DNA of 64,000 nucleotides, from positions 851,001 through 915,000 of the forward strand of contig JANUWF010002273.1 in the NCBI GenBank assembly GCA_026120185.1. The letters run 5' to 3'. Under the pieces are notes generated by a model. That model was not told the origin of the DNA and searched no databases. It was given only the letters and a program-made list of their open reading frames with translations. This document shows positions 12,346 to 23,201 of this stretch, in pieces (the first letter of the stretch is position 1; each line of letters starts with the position of its first letter). Origin of the DNA: Voacanga thouarsii. Its lineage: Eukaryota; Streptophyta; Magnoliopsida; Gentianales; Apocynaceae. A program made the position numbers and the translations under genes.

Positions 12346-12633
12346 AACTTGGTTGTCATACTTAGAATCCATTTCTGACTTCTTGGCTTCAATCCATTTT
12401 TTAGATTTTGAACTCTTTAGAATTTCTCTATAAGTGGTAGGCTCATATTTTTCTATGAGGAATACATTATTGTTCTCATTTATGAGAAATCTATATCTGT
12501 CAGGTGCCACATGTATTCTATTTGACATAGGAGGTTCTTGTGTATTAGAAGGTTTATCTATTTTATCAATGGACTTAGGATCAACCGGTTGATCATTGTT
12601 TATTTGTACTTTTTGAATTTCACTAAGTTTAAT
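12346..12633 (-). pseudogene. Copia A pol remnant: linker to reverse transcriptase start
   Basis: An open 97-codon stretch on the minus strand contains EPPMSNRIHVAPDRYRFLIN, then EPTTYREILKSSKSKKWIEA and KKSEMDSKYDNQV. Element B has the same text at 20740-20960 without interruption. The stretch lies between two insertions: element G ends at 12340 and the CACTA element starts at 12634. It therefore bridges the two outer pieces of A (2220-3163 and 52577-54010). It is a fragment, and its apparent start and stop have no meaning. Confidence 0.85.
12631..12633. repeat. Target site duplication of CACTA element (left, AAT)
   Basis: AAT here and at 52574-52576 flank the CACTA ends. Three-base duplications are the signature of CACTA insertion. 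The element B equivalent of this site reads cactaagttcaatcttactc, with one AAT. Confidence 0.85.
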
Positions 12634-12651
12634 CACTATAGAAAAATCGGG
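12634..12651 (+). repeat. Left terminal inverted repeat of CACTA element
   Basis: CACTATAGAAAAATCGGG. It pairs imperfectly with the reverse complement of 52556-52573. Confidence 0.85.
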
Positions 12652-13690
12652 ATTTAGAGAGGAAACTTTTGAGATAAAATTATTTCGTCTCTATATAGAG
12701 ACCAATTTGAGACATAATGGAGATGAACTGATTTTTAAAAAATTAAAATATGATATTTGAGACAAAATAGAGACGAATATTTTTCGTCTCTAAATAAAAC
12801 GTTTCTATTTTATCTCTAAATAGATGCAAAATAGAGACGAAAGTAATGTCGTCTCATTTTGTCTCGAAATAGAGTCAAAATATCGACGACTCTCAGTGCG
12901 TCTCGAATATCAGAGAAATTAGAGACAAATATTTTTGTCTCTAACTAAAACGTTTCTATGTAGTCTTTATGTAGATGTATAACAGAGATAATAGTAAAGT
13001 CGTCTCAATTTTGTCTCCAAATAGAGTTGGAACTGCGATTACGATTAATGTGTCACTAATATTAGAGACGAAATAGAGACAAAAAAGTTATTAGTCTCTA
13101 ATATTAGAGACGAAAAAGCTACTAGTCTCAAATGTGTTTAAGATTAGAAACTATTTAGAGATGAATATGTTCGTCTCTACCATTTCATTACTCCATTTAT
13201 TCGGATAATTGGTCTCAAAATTAGAGACGTTCATAGCCGTCTCTAATTGGTCTCTAAATAGAGACATTTTAGATATTATTGAATCTGCCTCAAATATTTG
13301 AGACTAATTAGAGTCTATATTTTTTTGTGTCTAAATTTTAGAGACGAAAAGCATGATTTATGTTTTCATTTCTAAATTGACTTTAATTTCAAATCCGTCT
13401 CTAAAATCGAAAACGGTATTTGTCGTCTCTAATTGGTCTCTAAATAGAGACGTTTTAGAGATTATCAAATCCGTCTCAAATATTTGAGACTAATTAGAGT
13501 CTACATTTTTTATCTCTAAATTTTAGAGACGAAAAGCATGATTTATGTTTTTATCTCTAAATTGACTCTAATTTTGAGTCAATGGTCATTATCTCCATTT
13601 GATTTTTAATTTTTTATTTAGAGACAAAATAGAGACTAGTTTGAGTCATCTTTATATCTCTAAGTATATTTGACAAATTTTAAAAAATAA
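12652..13690. repeat. Left subterminal repeat region of CACTA element
   Basis: More than twenty copies of a short motif (GAGACGAAA, AGAGAC, or the complement TCGTCTCTAAA) occur in both orientations, with variable spacing. In CACTA elements such arrays bind the transposase accessory protein. That role is inferred by analogy here. The same motif fills 51930-52555 at the other end. Confidence 0.85.
13200..13575. repeat. 186-bp tandem duplication within subterminal region
   Basis: The block beginning near 13200 recurs about 186 bases later (cgtctctaattgg at 13238 and again at 13424). Both copies run through ggtctctaaatagagac, catttgagac-type text and gacgaaaagcatgattt. It looks like a local duplication of the binding-site array. 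Confidence 0.8.
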
Positions 13691-14029
13691 AATTTTATTA
13701 TGTTAAAACGATAATAATTATACGAGATTACAAATTGAACATAAACTTATAATTTAATTCATTTGAGGTTTTAGATACAATTAAATAAAAACTATGTTTA
13801 TCATTCTAAATAATTGACATTAATCTAAATATACTTTATCATTATCATTATACATTATTATGTTGAACTATATGCTTGAGTTACTTTTAATAAAAATAGG
13901 CATTAATGTTATTGTTAAACTTTTTGAAGGAAATCTTTACACAATTATTTACAGATTTATTTTAATCGCACTATTTATAATACTATTATGCACACAAGCC
14001 AAATTAACGCATTTATAAAGATATGCATG
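13691..14029. other. AT-rich CACTA interior, nothing recognised
   Basis: About 340 bases without open frames, repeats or recognisable motifs, between the subterminal array and the 152-bp tandem array. Confidence 0.5.
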
Positions 14030-15014
14030 TAAATTAACAATTACTTTTAAATTTGTCCATAATACTTTTTTTAAACAATTTTAATAAATTTAATAGTTAG
14101 ATCGTTAATTTGATATGCTAATAATTGTAAATGTGTTTTGTTTTGAACTTTTATGTAGAGATTATAATAGATTATGTGGCAAATCATATCCGATTACCTT
14201 TAAATTTGGACATAATACTTTTTTTAGCAATTTTAACAAATTTAATGGTTGGGTCGTTAATTTGATATACTAATCTTTGTAAATATGCTACGTTTTAGGA
14301 TTTTATATAGAGATTATGTTAGATCATTTGGAAAAACATATCTGATCACCTTCAAATTTGGTCATAATACGTTTTTAGTAATTTTACAAATTTAACGGTT
14401 GAATCGTTAATTTGATATGCTAATCATTGTAAATGCGTTAGGTTTTGGACTTTTATATAGAGACTATGCTAGATTATGTGGCAAATCATATCTGATTACC
14501 TTCAAATTTTGACATAATATTTTTGTTAGTAATTTTATCAAATCTAACGGTTGGATCGATAATTTGATATTTTAATCTTTGTAAATGCATTAGGTTTTGG
14601 GCTTTTATATAGAGATTATACTAGATCATGTAGAAAAACATATCCGATTACCTTCAAATTTGGTCATGATACTTTTTTTTAGAAATTTTTACAAATTTAA
14701 TAGTTGGATCATTAATTTGATACGTTAATCTTTGTAAATACGTTAGGTTTTGGGGTTCTGTATAGAAATTATACTAGATCATATGCCAAATCATATCTGA
14801 TTACCTCCAAATTTTGGACATAATACTTTTTTAGCAATTTTTAACAAATCTAACAGTTAGACCATTAATTTGATATGTTAATCATTATAAATGTGTTAGG
14901 TTTTGGACTTTCATGTAGAGATTTTGCTAGATCATGCGGCAAATCATATCCGATTACCTTCAAATTTAGACATAATACTTTTGTTAGCAGTTTTATCAAA
15001 TCTAATAGTTGGAT
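14030..15014. repeat. 152-bp tandem repeat array, left half
   Basis: The anchor taatttgatatg recurs near 14105, 14257, 14407, 14559, 14711 and 14864, with spacing of 150-153. Each unit also has attaccttcaaatttgg followed by cataatac, and aacggttggatc. About 6.4 units are present before element F interrupts in mid-unit at 15015. The array resumes at 32236. It lies inside the CACTA element. Divergence between units is considerable, so it is old. Confidence 0.9.
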
Positions 15015-16698
15015 AGGCACCGGTCATGGCCTAGCAGGACTCCGAGGGAAAATTTTTTTTGACCTCTTTTATTCATTCTCAGAATTGGCTGGATCGGAAT
15101 GTGTGGAATTGGAGTAGGTGCGTTGGTGGAAACCTCTGGTGCGATTCCTGCAAGCCAACTACTCCGTCTGTGCATGTATGTGAATGACAACCTCTCGATC
15201 TTCTAGTATATGGCCTGCCTAATCCCGTTTGATGAATAACTCACAGGGCTAAAGAGTATAGATGCTGTGTTCTTTCTCACGCTAGAAGGAAAAAAAACAA
15301 CATTGTTTTTTTTTTTTAACCCTTAGAAGAGTAAAAACCACAGCCTTCTTTATCCTCCTATTTAACTTAAATAAAATCTTAGGTTAAATTAGATTGACCA
15401 ATTGGACTCTTAGTTTAGCCTTTTGGACTAAATTAATTTTTCTAATTAGAACCAAATAATTGGTCCAATAAATAATTAATTTTCCAGTCCAAATAAACTA
15501 GTCCAATTAACAAGTCTATATTAGTTTAGTCTCAGGTCAATCTTTAATTATTCAAACTGGGCCAAAGCCCTGAACAATTAATTAACCCACCAAACTATTT
15601 GAATTAATTCTCTTTCTCCATGGACCTTTATTTTATTCTAAATCAATAATTAAATTAGACTACTTAAATAAAATAAATTCTATTTAATTTAATTTAAGAC
15701 CAATTCCTTAGCCTGTATATAATTAGGACTCATGGTTTATACTAGGGACCAAAAGACACACCGCACTGGCTACTAAAATAACCAAAATACCCTTGCCATA
15801 TAAATAGCTGTATTTTGCATTTTAAATATTTTCTAATATCATCATAAGAAAATATTGACCCCAAAAGACAATGCTGCATTAGCAAAGTCTCTGACCTACA
15901 GGTGAAATGATTAAAATACCCCTATATACATCGCTATATATTAGAGAGGAAGAAATGTACTAACACCTCTCTAACTGACATCTACCATCCTTAGGCTTCT
16001 AGTCCAATGATCCACGATTTCCTAGATTATTTTCGCTTTCCAAGGGAGCTACCCTAAAGCAAACATCCAAGTCATGTTTCCCAAGACCCTGGATATTTAG
16101 ATTATTCAGACAATCACAAGGGGCGATATAGTATAAAAACTATCTTGTACAAGTCTATCTTAACTAACTAGTCACATATACCCAACATGTAAGTATATTG
16201 GCCGTACGATAGAACCTCAACTATAGCATATCAAAGTATATGCTTCCAGTTTCGTCAGACCACTAACTCATCTCAAGTTATAGAGTACTAGTCCACGCTG
16301 TAGCAGTAGTAGTCCAGGTTTCCACCATATAGTACTTTTTAGAAACTACCACTACAAGTCCTGTTCTATGTATCGAAATACGCTTATATCATGAAGTGAG
16401 TGGACTACTCACTGGCTAAAGGTAAGTTATTCCCCATTTGGAATTCACAGCATAATAACCTAGATATGATGAGATTCTCATTCTCATCAATCGGTTAAAA
16501 ACAAATGTTTATGTGTTAAGTAACTCGTGATTCATACTTTATTGTGAAAGATCACCATTCACATGAACCATTTAGTTAAACACAATGGGACTTTTTCAAA
16601 CGTAATTATGTACAAATAATTTTTGAAAATAAAATTTTTTATTAAAACATTCGATGTTTACATCAGAAACCTAATTTAAGAAGGCTTATTTCCCAACA
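15015..16698 (-). repeat. 3' LTR of element F, 5'-truncated on the left
   Basis: It begins abruptly at aggcaccggtcatgg, which matches position 30541 in the partner LTR, and ends in TTTCCCAACA before the purine tract. The poly-T run at 15308-15319 and the open frame at 14875-15117 are incidental. Confidence 0.9.
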
Positions 16699-16710
16699 AT
16701 CTGCCACTTG
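16699..16710 (-). promoter_or_regulatory. Polypurine tract of element F
   Basis: The minus strand reads CAAGTGGCAGAT before the LTR start TGTTGGGAAA. It is less pure than in G (GTGGGAGAT). Confidence 0.6.
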
Positions 16711-16720
16711 CACTCTAAAA

Positions 16721-18217
16721 CTAAGTAAGTCCGTCAGTGCCCACCCCTATGGCGTCTAAGTGTCTCTTGAAGACTTTCTCAGCCAAAGACTTGGTAAATG
16801 GATCTGCTAGATTATTCTCAGAGGCAATCTATTCCACCACGACTTCCCGTCTCTTGATAAAATCCGGATCAGGTGGTACTTTCTCTTAATGTGTTTTCCC
16901 TTTTTGTAGTTCCTAGGTTCTTTAGATTGCGATACTGCTCCAGTGTTGTCACAATACATCACAATCGGCTTATCCATGTATAGCACGACTCCAAGTTTTG
17001 AAAGGAACTTTTGAAGCCAAATTACTTCCTTGGATGCCTTCAAAGCTGCTACATACTCAGCTTCCATGGTCGAGTCAGCAATGCAAGATTGCTTGATACT
17101 CCTCTATGAAATGGCTCCCTTAGATAAGGTGAAGACATATCCACTAATGGATTTTCTCTCATCTTTATTTGCCTGGAAGTCTGAGTCTGTGTATCCTGTA
17201 GGAACCAAGTCATCAGCCTTGTAAACCAGCATATAATCTCTCATTCCCTTAAGGTACTTGAGAATATGCTTTACCGCTTGCCAATAAACCTCCCCAGGGT
17301 TTGATTGATATCTGCTAACCAAGACTACAGTAAAGCAGATATCTGACCTAGTACACAGCATGGCGTACATGAGACTTCCCAAAACCGAAGCATAGGGTAT
17401 CCTACTCATTTTTTCATTTTTTTCTTGAGACTTAGGACAGTCCCTTGAAGAAAATGATAACTCATGTCTAAAAGGAATTAGGGTTCCCTTGCATGAGTCC
17501 ATGCTGTACTTGGCCAACATCTTGTCATTGTACGTCGCTTGGGATAATCCTATTTCTAAGAAGCCTAATCCTGAGAATGTAACTGACTTCTTTCAAATTC
17601 TTCATACTGAATTTACTAGACAGTCAAACCTTTATAGATGACAATGACCCTACATCATTTCCAATGAGTAAAATGTCGTCCACATACATGAAAAGAAAAA
17701 CCACATTATTGCCTTCAAGTTTCCTGTACACGCATGGTTCATCCTTGTTTTGAGTGAAACCGTAAGACTTTACAGTCTTCTCAAAATGAATGTTCCATAC
17801 TCTTGATGTCTGCTTAAGTCCATAAATGGACTTCTTAAGTTTGCAAACCATATGCTCTTCACATTTAGCAATAAAGCCTTCCAGTTGGAACATATAGATA
17901 TCTTTACTAAGATGGCCATTTACTAATGCCATCTTGACATCCATTTATCATATCACGTAGTCATAATGACATGCGATGGTAAGGAGGATACGGATGGACT
18001 TTAGCATGGCTACCGGGGAAAAGGTTTTCTTATAATCGATTCCTTCTTTTTGAGTATACCCTTTTGCCACAAGCCTAGCTTTGAAGGTTTCCACCTTCCC
18101 ATCCGCTCCTCTTTTCCTCTTGTATATCCACTTACACCCAATGGGTTTTATCCCTTCAGGTGAAGCTAGAAGATCCCATTTCTGATTGAAGTATATAGAC
18201 TTAATCTCTACTTTCAT
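16721..18217 (-). pseudogene. Copia F pol: reverse transcriptase and RNase H
   Basis: Reverse transcriptase starts in the block GIKPIGCKWIYKRKRG (18150 region), then FKARLVAKGYTQKEGIDYK, a stop near 17946, MDVKMALVNGHLSKDIYMF, SIYGLKQTSRVWN, and an intact active-site box YVDD at 17675-17686. A frame break near 17620 precedes the connection domain, which reads SMDSCKGTLIPFRHELSFSS then PYASVLGSLMYAMLCTRSDI. RNase H keeps YTDSDF, but its ISWRS Trp is a stop (near 17103). The next part keeps TMEAEYVAALKASKEVIWLQ and YCDNTGAVSQSKEPRNY, and then shifts frame after KRKYHLI. The natural stop matches 16721. It is inactive, though among the better preserved copies. Confidence 0.9.
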
Positions 18218-18503
18218 TGCTTCATGCCATAAATTTGTATCGGCATTAGCAATAGCCTCCTCGTATCTAGTGGGGTCTTGTTCTTGATGGTCGGAGACTA
18301 GCTCAAAAGTTTCTTCTGTTCATCTTTGTGAAACCCTAGACACTCTCCCATTACGACCAGGCTCCATTTGTACAGGCTCTTGAGGCTGTGCCTCTTTTTG
18401 TTCCACAATCGGGTCAGAAGAAGTTGATTCCAAATATAACTTCTCCTCAAGTTCCAACCTAGTTAAACCTTTTGTGAAAGTACTCTGATCATCCTCTATG
18501 TAT
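18218..18503 (-). pseudogene. Copia F linker between integrase and reverse transcriptase (part)
   Basis: It contains TRLELEEKLYLESTSSDPIV and QEPVQMEPGRNGRVSRV, matching the linker of G. The open frame here continues into the element B LTR (as far as 18550), so its apparent start is chimeric. The rest of the linker lies at 26810, beyond B. About twenty bases of F are missing at the B boundary. Confidence 0.8.
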
Positions 18504-19444
18504 ATTCCCAGATCATGAGCAGTACCTAGCAACACATCATGACCACCCAAGAGTCTAACAGGTTAAGTGGCTTGACATGAACCCTTCAATAACAAACTTC
18601 AGTGCAATTAACTCATTTCACCATACAATATCTCATTCGGTTTGGAGTACGAAATTAGTGCCTACTCTATCCAGAATTAATTCTGGCCCGAATACAATAG
18701 TACTTGTACAAGGAACCTACTACTCTAAATGTGTATCAATTGGAACTATTTCCAATACACAATCACCTTGGCCAAGGACTTCTCGAGTAGTAATTCCTAC
18801 AAGTGGCCGTGAGATATTCGCCCCTACTATTAGGAGTGGTAATCTTTTGTTGACCCTCTCAACTACTTTCGTTTACCTCACAATGTACCCAATATCCATC
18901 CTATAGGCGGCCCTCGATCGAGCTCTAGAGATTGGAATCAAAGTACAATACCTAGCAAACAAAGTACCTTAAAAATCTCAAGTCTAAGGATACTTGCACG
19001 TTTGCTATATTGAGATTATATCACTGGCACTAAATAGTTATCCATGTGATTATCTCAAAGTTAGGTCATTCAATGAACTTGTTCCATTAACAAGCATCTA
19101 TGTGTTAACTTTAAGTATCTCAATACTCACGGATATGAGAACCACCGTCTGATCAAATTAGGAAGTCTAACACATGCTAGTCTTAACGCATTAATGATGT
19201 CATGTCTCATGAATACTACGACTAGGGACTATTTAAGTAGTAACACTATACAGTGTAGTAAGAATCTCATATCATGATCTCTATCATGATTTCCTTAACA
19301 CAATATTTTATTAGGGATTTTATCGAACAGTTAAATTACTTAAAAGTAAACAAAAGAAAATATAAGATAAATAATGCATTTTATTAAAATAAAATGTGTC
19401 ATATACAATGTACAAGTGATTAACTCTAGGGCACAACACTAACA
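18504..19444 (-). repeat. 3' LTR of element B, truncated
   Basis: It begins at attcccagatcatgagc, matching position 25881 of the right LTR, and ends in GGGCACAACACTAACA. The plus-strand open frame at 18577-18906 lies in this LTR and recurs in other copies (see findings). Confidence 0.9.
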
Positions 19445-19458
19445 AATGCCCACTTCCA
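19445..19458 (-). promoter_or_regulatory. Polypurine tract of element B
   Basis: The minus strand reads TGGAAGTGGGCATT before the LTR start TGTTAGTGTTG. Confidence 0.75.
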
Positions 19459-20771
19459 CTAGAGCCAATCATTCATGTATCTAATACTGAATGACTCAAC
19501 ATGACAATCATGTTTCTTTTGGGATAGTGCTTTTGTAAGCGGGTTAGCTATGTTCTCATCCGTGGGAACTCTCTCTATCTTTATTTCCTTAGCTGCTTCA
19601 GAAGTGGCTATGTACTCAGCTTCTGTCGTAGAGTTGGCAATAGTCTCTTGTTTGAAATTTTTCCAACTTATTGCCTCTCCGTACAACGTAAACACGTAGC
19701 CTGATTGTGATTTGAAATCATCTTTGTCAGATTGAAAACTGGCATCAGTATACCCGTTTATTGAAATCATCCTTATACTAAGAACATATCATTAGTCCTT
19801 CGTAAGTACTTCAGAATGTTCTTTACAACTGCCCAATGACCCTCATCAGGGCCAAATTGGTATCTACTCGTCAAACTGAGAGCACAAGATATATCGGGCC
19901 TAGTATATATCATAGCGTACATGATAGATCCAACTGCCGAGGCATATGGAATCTTACTCATATGATCCTTTTCAACTTGTGTCTTGGGAGACATCGACTT
20001 TGAAAGTCTTATACCATGTGACATGGGTAAGAATCCTTTTTTAGATTGATCCATATTAAACCTCTTTAGCACTTTATCTATATATGTAGATTGCGAAAGA
20101 CCTAGCAACCTTTTGGATCTATCTCTATAGATCCTTATTCTGAGAATATAGGTTGTTTCTTGGAGGTCTTTCATGGAGAATTATTTTGACAACCAAACTT
20201 TAACCATTTCTAAGACAGGTATATCATTTCCTATTAGCAATATGTCATCTACATAAAGCAGTAAGAAAACGATTGCATTCCCACTAACCTTCTTGTATAC
20301 ATAAGGCTCATCCATGTTTTGAATGAAACAAAACTCTTTGATTATTTCATCAAAATGGATGTTCCAACTTCTAGAAGCTTGCTTAAGTCCAAAAATAGAC
20401 CTTTGCAGCGTGTACACCTTTGTGCTATCATTGGATGTGAAACCCTCAGGTTGTGTCATATACACTTTCTCAGTCAAATTTCCATTTATGAAAGCTATTT
20501 TCACATCCATTTGCCAAATCTCATAATCATGATGAGCAGCAATGGATAGGAGTATCTTGATGGATTTCAACATGGCTACTGGTGAGAAGGTTTCGTCATA
20601 GTCAATATCATGTTGTTGACGATAACCCTTCACCACTAGTCGTGCTTTATAAGTAACTAAGTTACCATCCATATCCGTTTTCTTCTTGAAAATCCACTTG
20701 CACCCAATAGGTTTAATTCCTTTGGGTAGATCAACCAAAGTACATACTTGGTTGTCGTACATGGAATCCAT
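19459..20771 (-). pseudogene. Copia B pol: reverse transcriptase and RNase H
   Basis: Reverse transcriptase (20771-20181) includes GIKPIGCKWIFKKKTDMDGN, YKARLVVKGYRQ, IWQMDVKIAFINGNLTEKVY, SIFGLKQASRSWN and an intact YVDD box at 20244-20255, followed by a stop after VWLSK. The connection domain (20174-19773) reads KDLQETTYILRIRIYRDRS, then IPYASAVGSIMYAMIYTRPD, and stops after NDMFLV. RNase H (19770-19459) has GYTDASFQSDKDDFKSQSGY, TTEAEYIATSEAAKE, then jumps by an internal deletion (the CDNT block is missing) to VPTDENIANPLTKAL. Only point stops and that deletion disable it. The family role is copying genomic RNA to DNA and removing RNA from the hybrid. Confidence 0.9.
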
Positions 20772-21346
20772 TTATGACTTCATGGCCTCAAGCCATTTGC
20801 CAAATTCTGAACTGTTCAGAACATCCTTGTAAATAGTAGGCTCATCTTCATCTATGAGCAATACGTCATTGTGGTCACTTATGAGAAATCCATATCTCTT
20901 AGGTGGCACATGTATCCTACTAGATCTATGAGGTTCTTGTGTATTAGAAGGTTCATCTATCTCTTAATAGATGTGGGGTTAGACGGTTAATCTTCGTTTG
21001 TTTGATCTTGATAAACTTCACTAAGTTCAATCTTACTCCCACTGTCCTCTTTGAGCATGTGCTCATTTTCTAAGAAGATGGCATGTTTCGAAACAAACAA
21101 TTTGTTTTCAGAGGGTAGGTAGAAGTAATATCCGAAAGATTTTTTCGGATTTCCCACAAATAAATACTTGTCAGACTTACTATCAAGTTTGTCTGACTAT
21201 GACCTTTTGACAATGGCAGGATAATCCCATACTCGCAAGTGAGATAACTTTGGTCTCTTACCAAAGAACATCTCAAATGGGGTAGTATCAACCGATTTTG
21301 TTGGAACTCTGTTTAGTATATAAACAGAAGTCTATATTGCATACCC
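20772..21346 (-). pseudogene. Copia B integrase C-terminal region and linker
   Basis: It follows the integrase core with text for the FFGKRPKLSHLRVW block and FVGNPKKSFGYYFYLP, then a charged linker to the reverse transcriptase. Stops interrupt it (for example after VKRS near 21200). The open frames at 21070-21291 on the same strand in another phase are shadows. Confidence 0.75.
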
Positions 21347-21808
21347 TCAAAACAAATTTGGTAGGTTTACAGAACCCATCATGGTCTGTACCATGTTTAG
21401 AAGGGTTCGATTCCTTCTCTCAGATACACCGTTATGTTGAGGTGTATGTGGTGGAGTCCATTGAGATAATATCCCATTATCTCTAAGATAACTCAGAAAC
21501 TCTTGGCTCAAGTATTCTCCTCCTCGATCAGATCTTAGAGTCTTAATACTTTTGCCAAGTTGTTTCTCTATTTCATTCTTGAAGTCTTTGAACCTTTCAA
21601 AGGCCTCAGATTTGTATTTCATTAAATACAAATATTTGTATTTCATTAAATACAAATATTTGTATCGTGAGAAATCATTGATAAATGTTATGAAATAGTT
21701 ATAACCTCCTCTTGCTTGTATTAACATTGGGCTACATACATCAGAATGTATGAGTTCTAATAACTCCTTAGCCCATTCTCCTTTTCCTGGAAAATGAGTT
21801 TTAGTCAT
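21347..21808 (-). pseudogene. Copia B integrase catalytic core
   Basis: A 153-codon open frame carries all three catalytic acids: HSDVCSP, LRSDRGGEYL and NGVSERRNRTL. An eight-residue direct duplication (YKYLYLMK twice) comes from a 24-bp repeat at 21613-21664 and lies between the first and second Asp. The frame ends in a stop after LPNLF, where WGYAL-type sequence is expected. The upstream zinc domain is in the next frame block (21810-22427). The integrase joins element DNA ends to the chromosome. The duplication probably disturbs the fold. Confidence 0.9.
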
Positions 21809-21809
21809 T

Positions 21810-22427
21810 TTACCTAGTAAACAAGACTTGCATGTGCCATTGTGCCATATGATTCATAATCAAATTGTGTAACTTAGAAACACGATTTTCGTTTACATGT
21901 CCCAAACGACAATGCCATAAGTAAGAGGTGTTAGAGTTATCTATTTTAGGTTTCTTATTATTTATATTGATAATTAGATTATCTAAGTCTAGAATATATA
22001 AACCATTAACCAAAGTTGCTGAACCATAATGAATATCATTCAATAAAAAAGAACAACATTTATTCTTAAATATTAAACGAAATCTACATAAGTCTAAACA
22101 CGCAATTGAGATAATATTTTTCATTAAAACTGGTACATAATAACAGTTTTGCAATTCTAGAATTAATCCCGAAGGCTCGTATGTCCCTATAGCAAGTGTA
22201 GCAACCTTTGCCCCATTTGCAGTACGTAGGTCCATATTGCCTTTCTCTAGCCTTCTACTGTTCTTTAGTCCCTGCAAGTTATTGCACAAATGAGATCCAC
22301 ATCCGATATCTAATACCCATATCTCATTTCTAAAGGCAGTATTTATCTCAATCATAAACATACCCAAAGTAGAAGTAGAAGAGCTTGTAAGCTTCTCCTT
22401 CTGCTTCTTGTCTTTAATGGTCTCCAA
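21810..22427 (-). pseudogene. Copia B protease and integrase zinc domain
   Basis: A 205-codon frame. The protease active site is degraded to VLDIGCGSH, where DTG or DSG is expected at the catalytic Asp. Later come NLQGLKNSRRLEKGNMDLRT and CYYVPVLMKNIISIACL, then SYLWHCRLGHVNENRVSKLH, giving the His pair of the HHCC zinc domain. The distal Cys pair is lost in a frameshift, since the frame ends in MQVLFTR. Protease processing of the polyprotein would already be impaired. Confidence 0.85.
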
Positions 22428-23201
22428 GTAGGCTTTGCAGTTGCGCCTCTAGTGGCCCATCTTCCCGCAATGATGGCATGGGCCCTTGGTAGCTGTGTCT
22501 TTTTTGTTCACACCACTTTTGGGCTTCATTGGAGCCTTCTTCTTCTTCTTTTGAACTTTCTTCTTAGAAGAGGAAGATTTTACCATTAAAACTACATTGG
22601 AATCCTTCTTCATGAATGGCTCTGCAGTTTTGAGAAGATTAATCAACTCAGGAATGGTGGACTCAATCTTGTTCATCTGATAGTTAATCACAAATTGTGA
22701 GAAACTATTTGGCAAAGACTGAAGAATTAAGTCAACACTTAAGTCATGATCCATTGCAAACCCGAGAGATCCAAGCTTCTCTATCAAGCCCAGCATATTC
22801 AGCCCATGAGTGGCCACAGAAGAACCCCCTGCCATTTTACAATGAAATAGTTGTTTCAAGATCTCGTATCTCTCAGTTCTGGCTTGAGCATCAAACAGCT
22901 CTCGAAGATGTAGTATAATCGATTGAGCATCCATATGCTCGTGCTGTTTTTGCAACTCGGGAGTCATGGATGCCAGCATAATACATGATGCTATATCACT
23001 ATCCTCCTTGTGCCTTTTGTGGATAGCATGCTCATCAGCATGAGCATCTTAAGCTAGTGGTGGTGGAATAGGAGCATCTAGCACGTAGAGCAACTTTTTC
23101 AATTTGAGAACGATTTTCAAATTTATATACCAGTCGAGATAGTTTGATTCGGTTAACTTGTTAGTTTCCAAGATGCTACGTAGATTTAAATTTGTAAACA
23201 T
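22428..23201 (-). pseudogene. Copia B gag
   Basis: The start is the ATG at 23199-23201. It gives MFTNLNLRS, then KLTESNYLDWYINLKIVLKL, typical of the copia gag N-terminus. One stop lies near 23050 (after PPPLA). The main body follows: MLASMTPELQKQHEHMDAQ, LRELFDAQARTERYEIL, and MKPKSGVNKKDTATKGP. The zinc knuckle CHHCGKMGH keeps Cys, Cys and His, but the next Trp is a TAG stop at about 22450 before RRNC. Two Trp-type or single-base stops are the only defects seen, so it was recently functional compared with A. Confidence 0.88.

Noticed and set aside
13200..13575. CRISPR-like array
   Set aside because: The short repeats occur in both orientations with irregular spacing in a plant CACTA end; there are no regular unique spacers and no cas genes.
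18320..18550. 76-codon frame as a separate gene
   Set aside because: It begins in the element B LTR and runs into the F linker, so it exists only because of the insertion.
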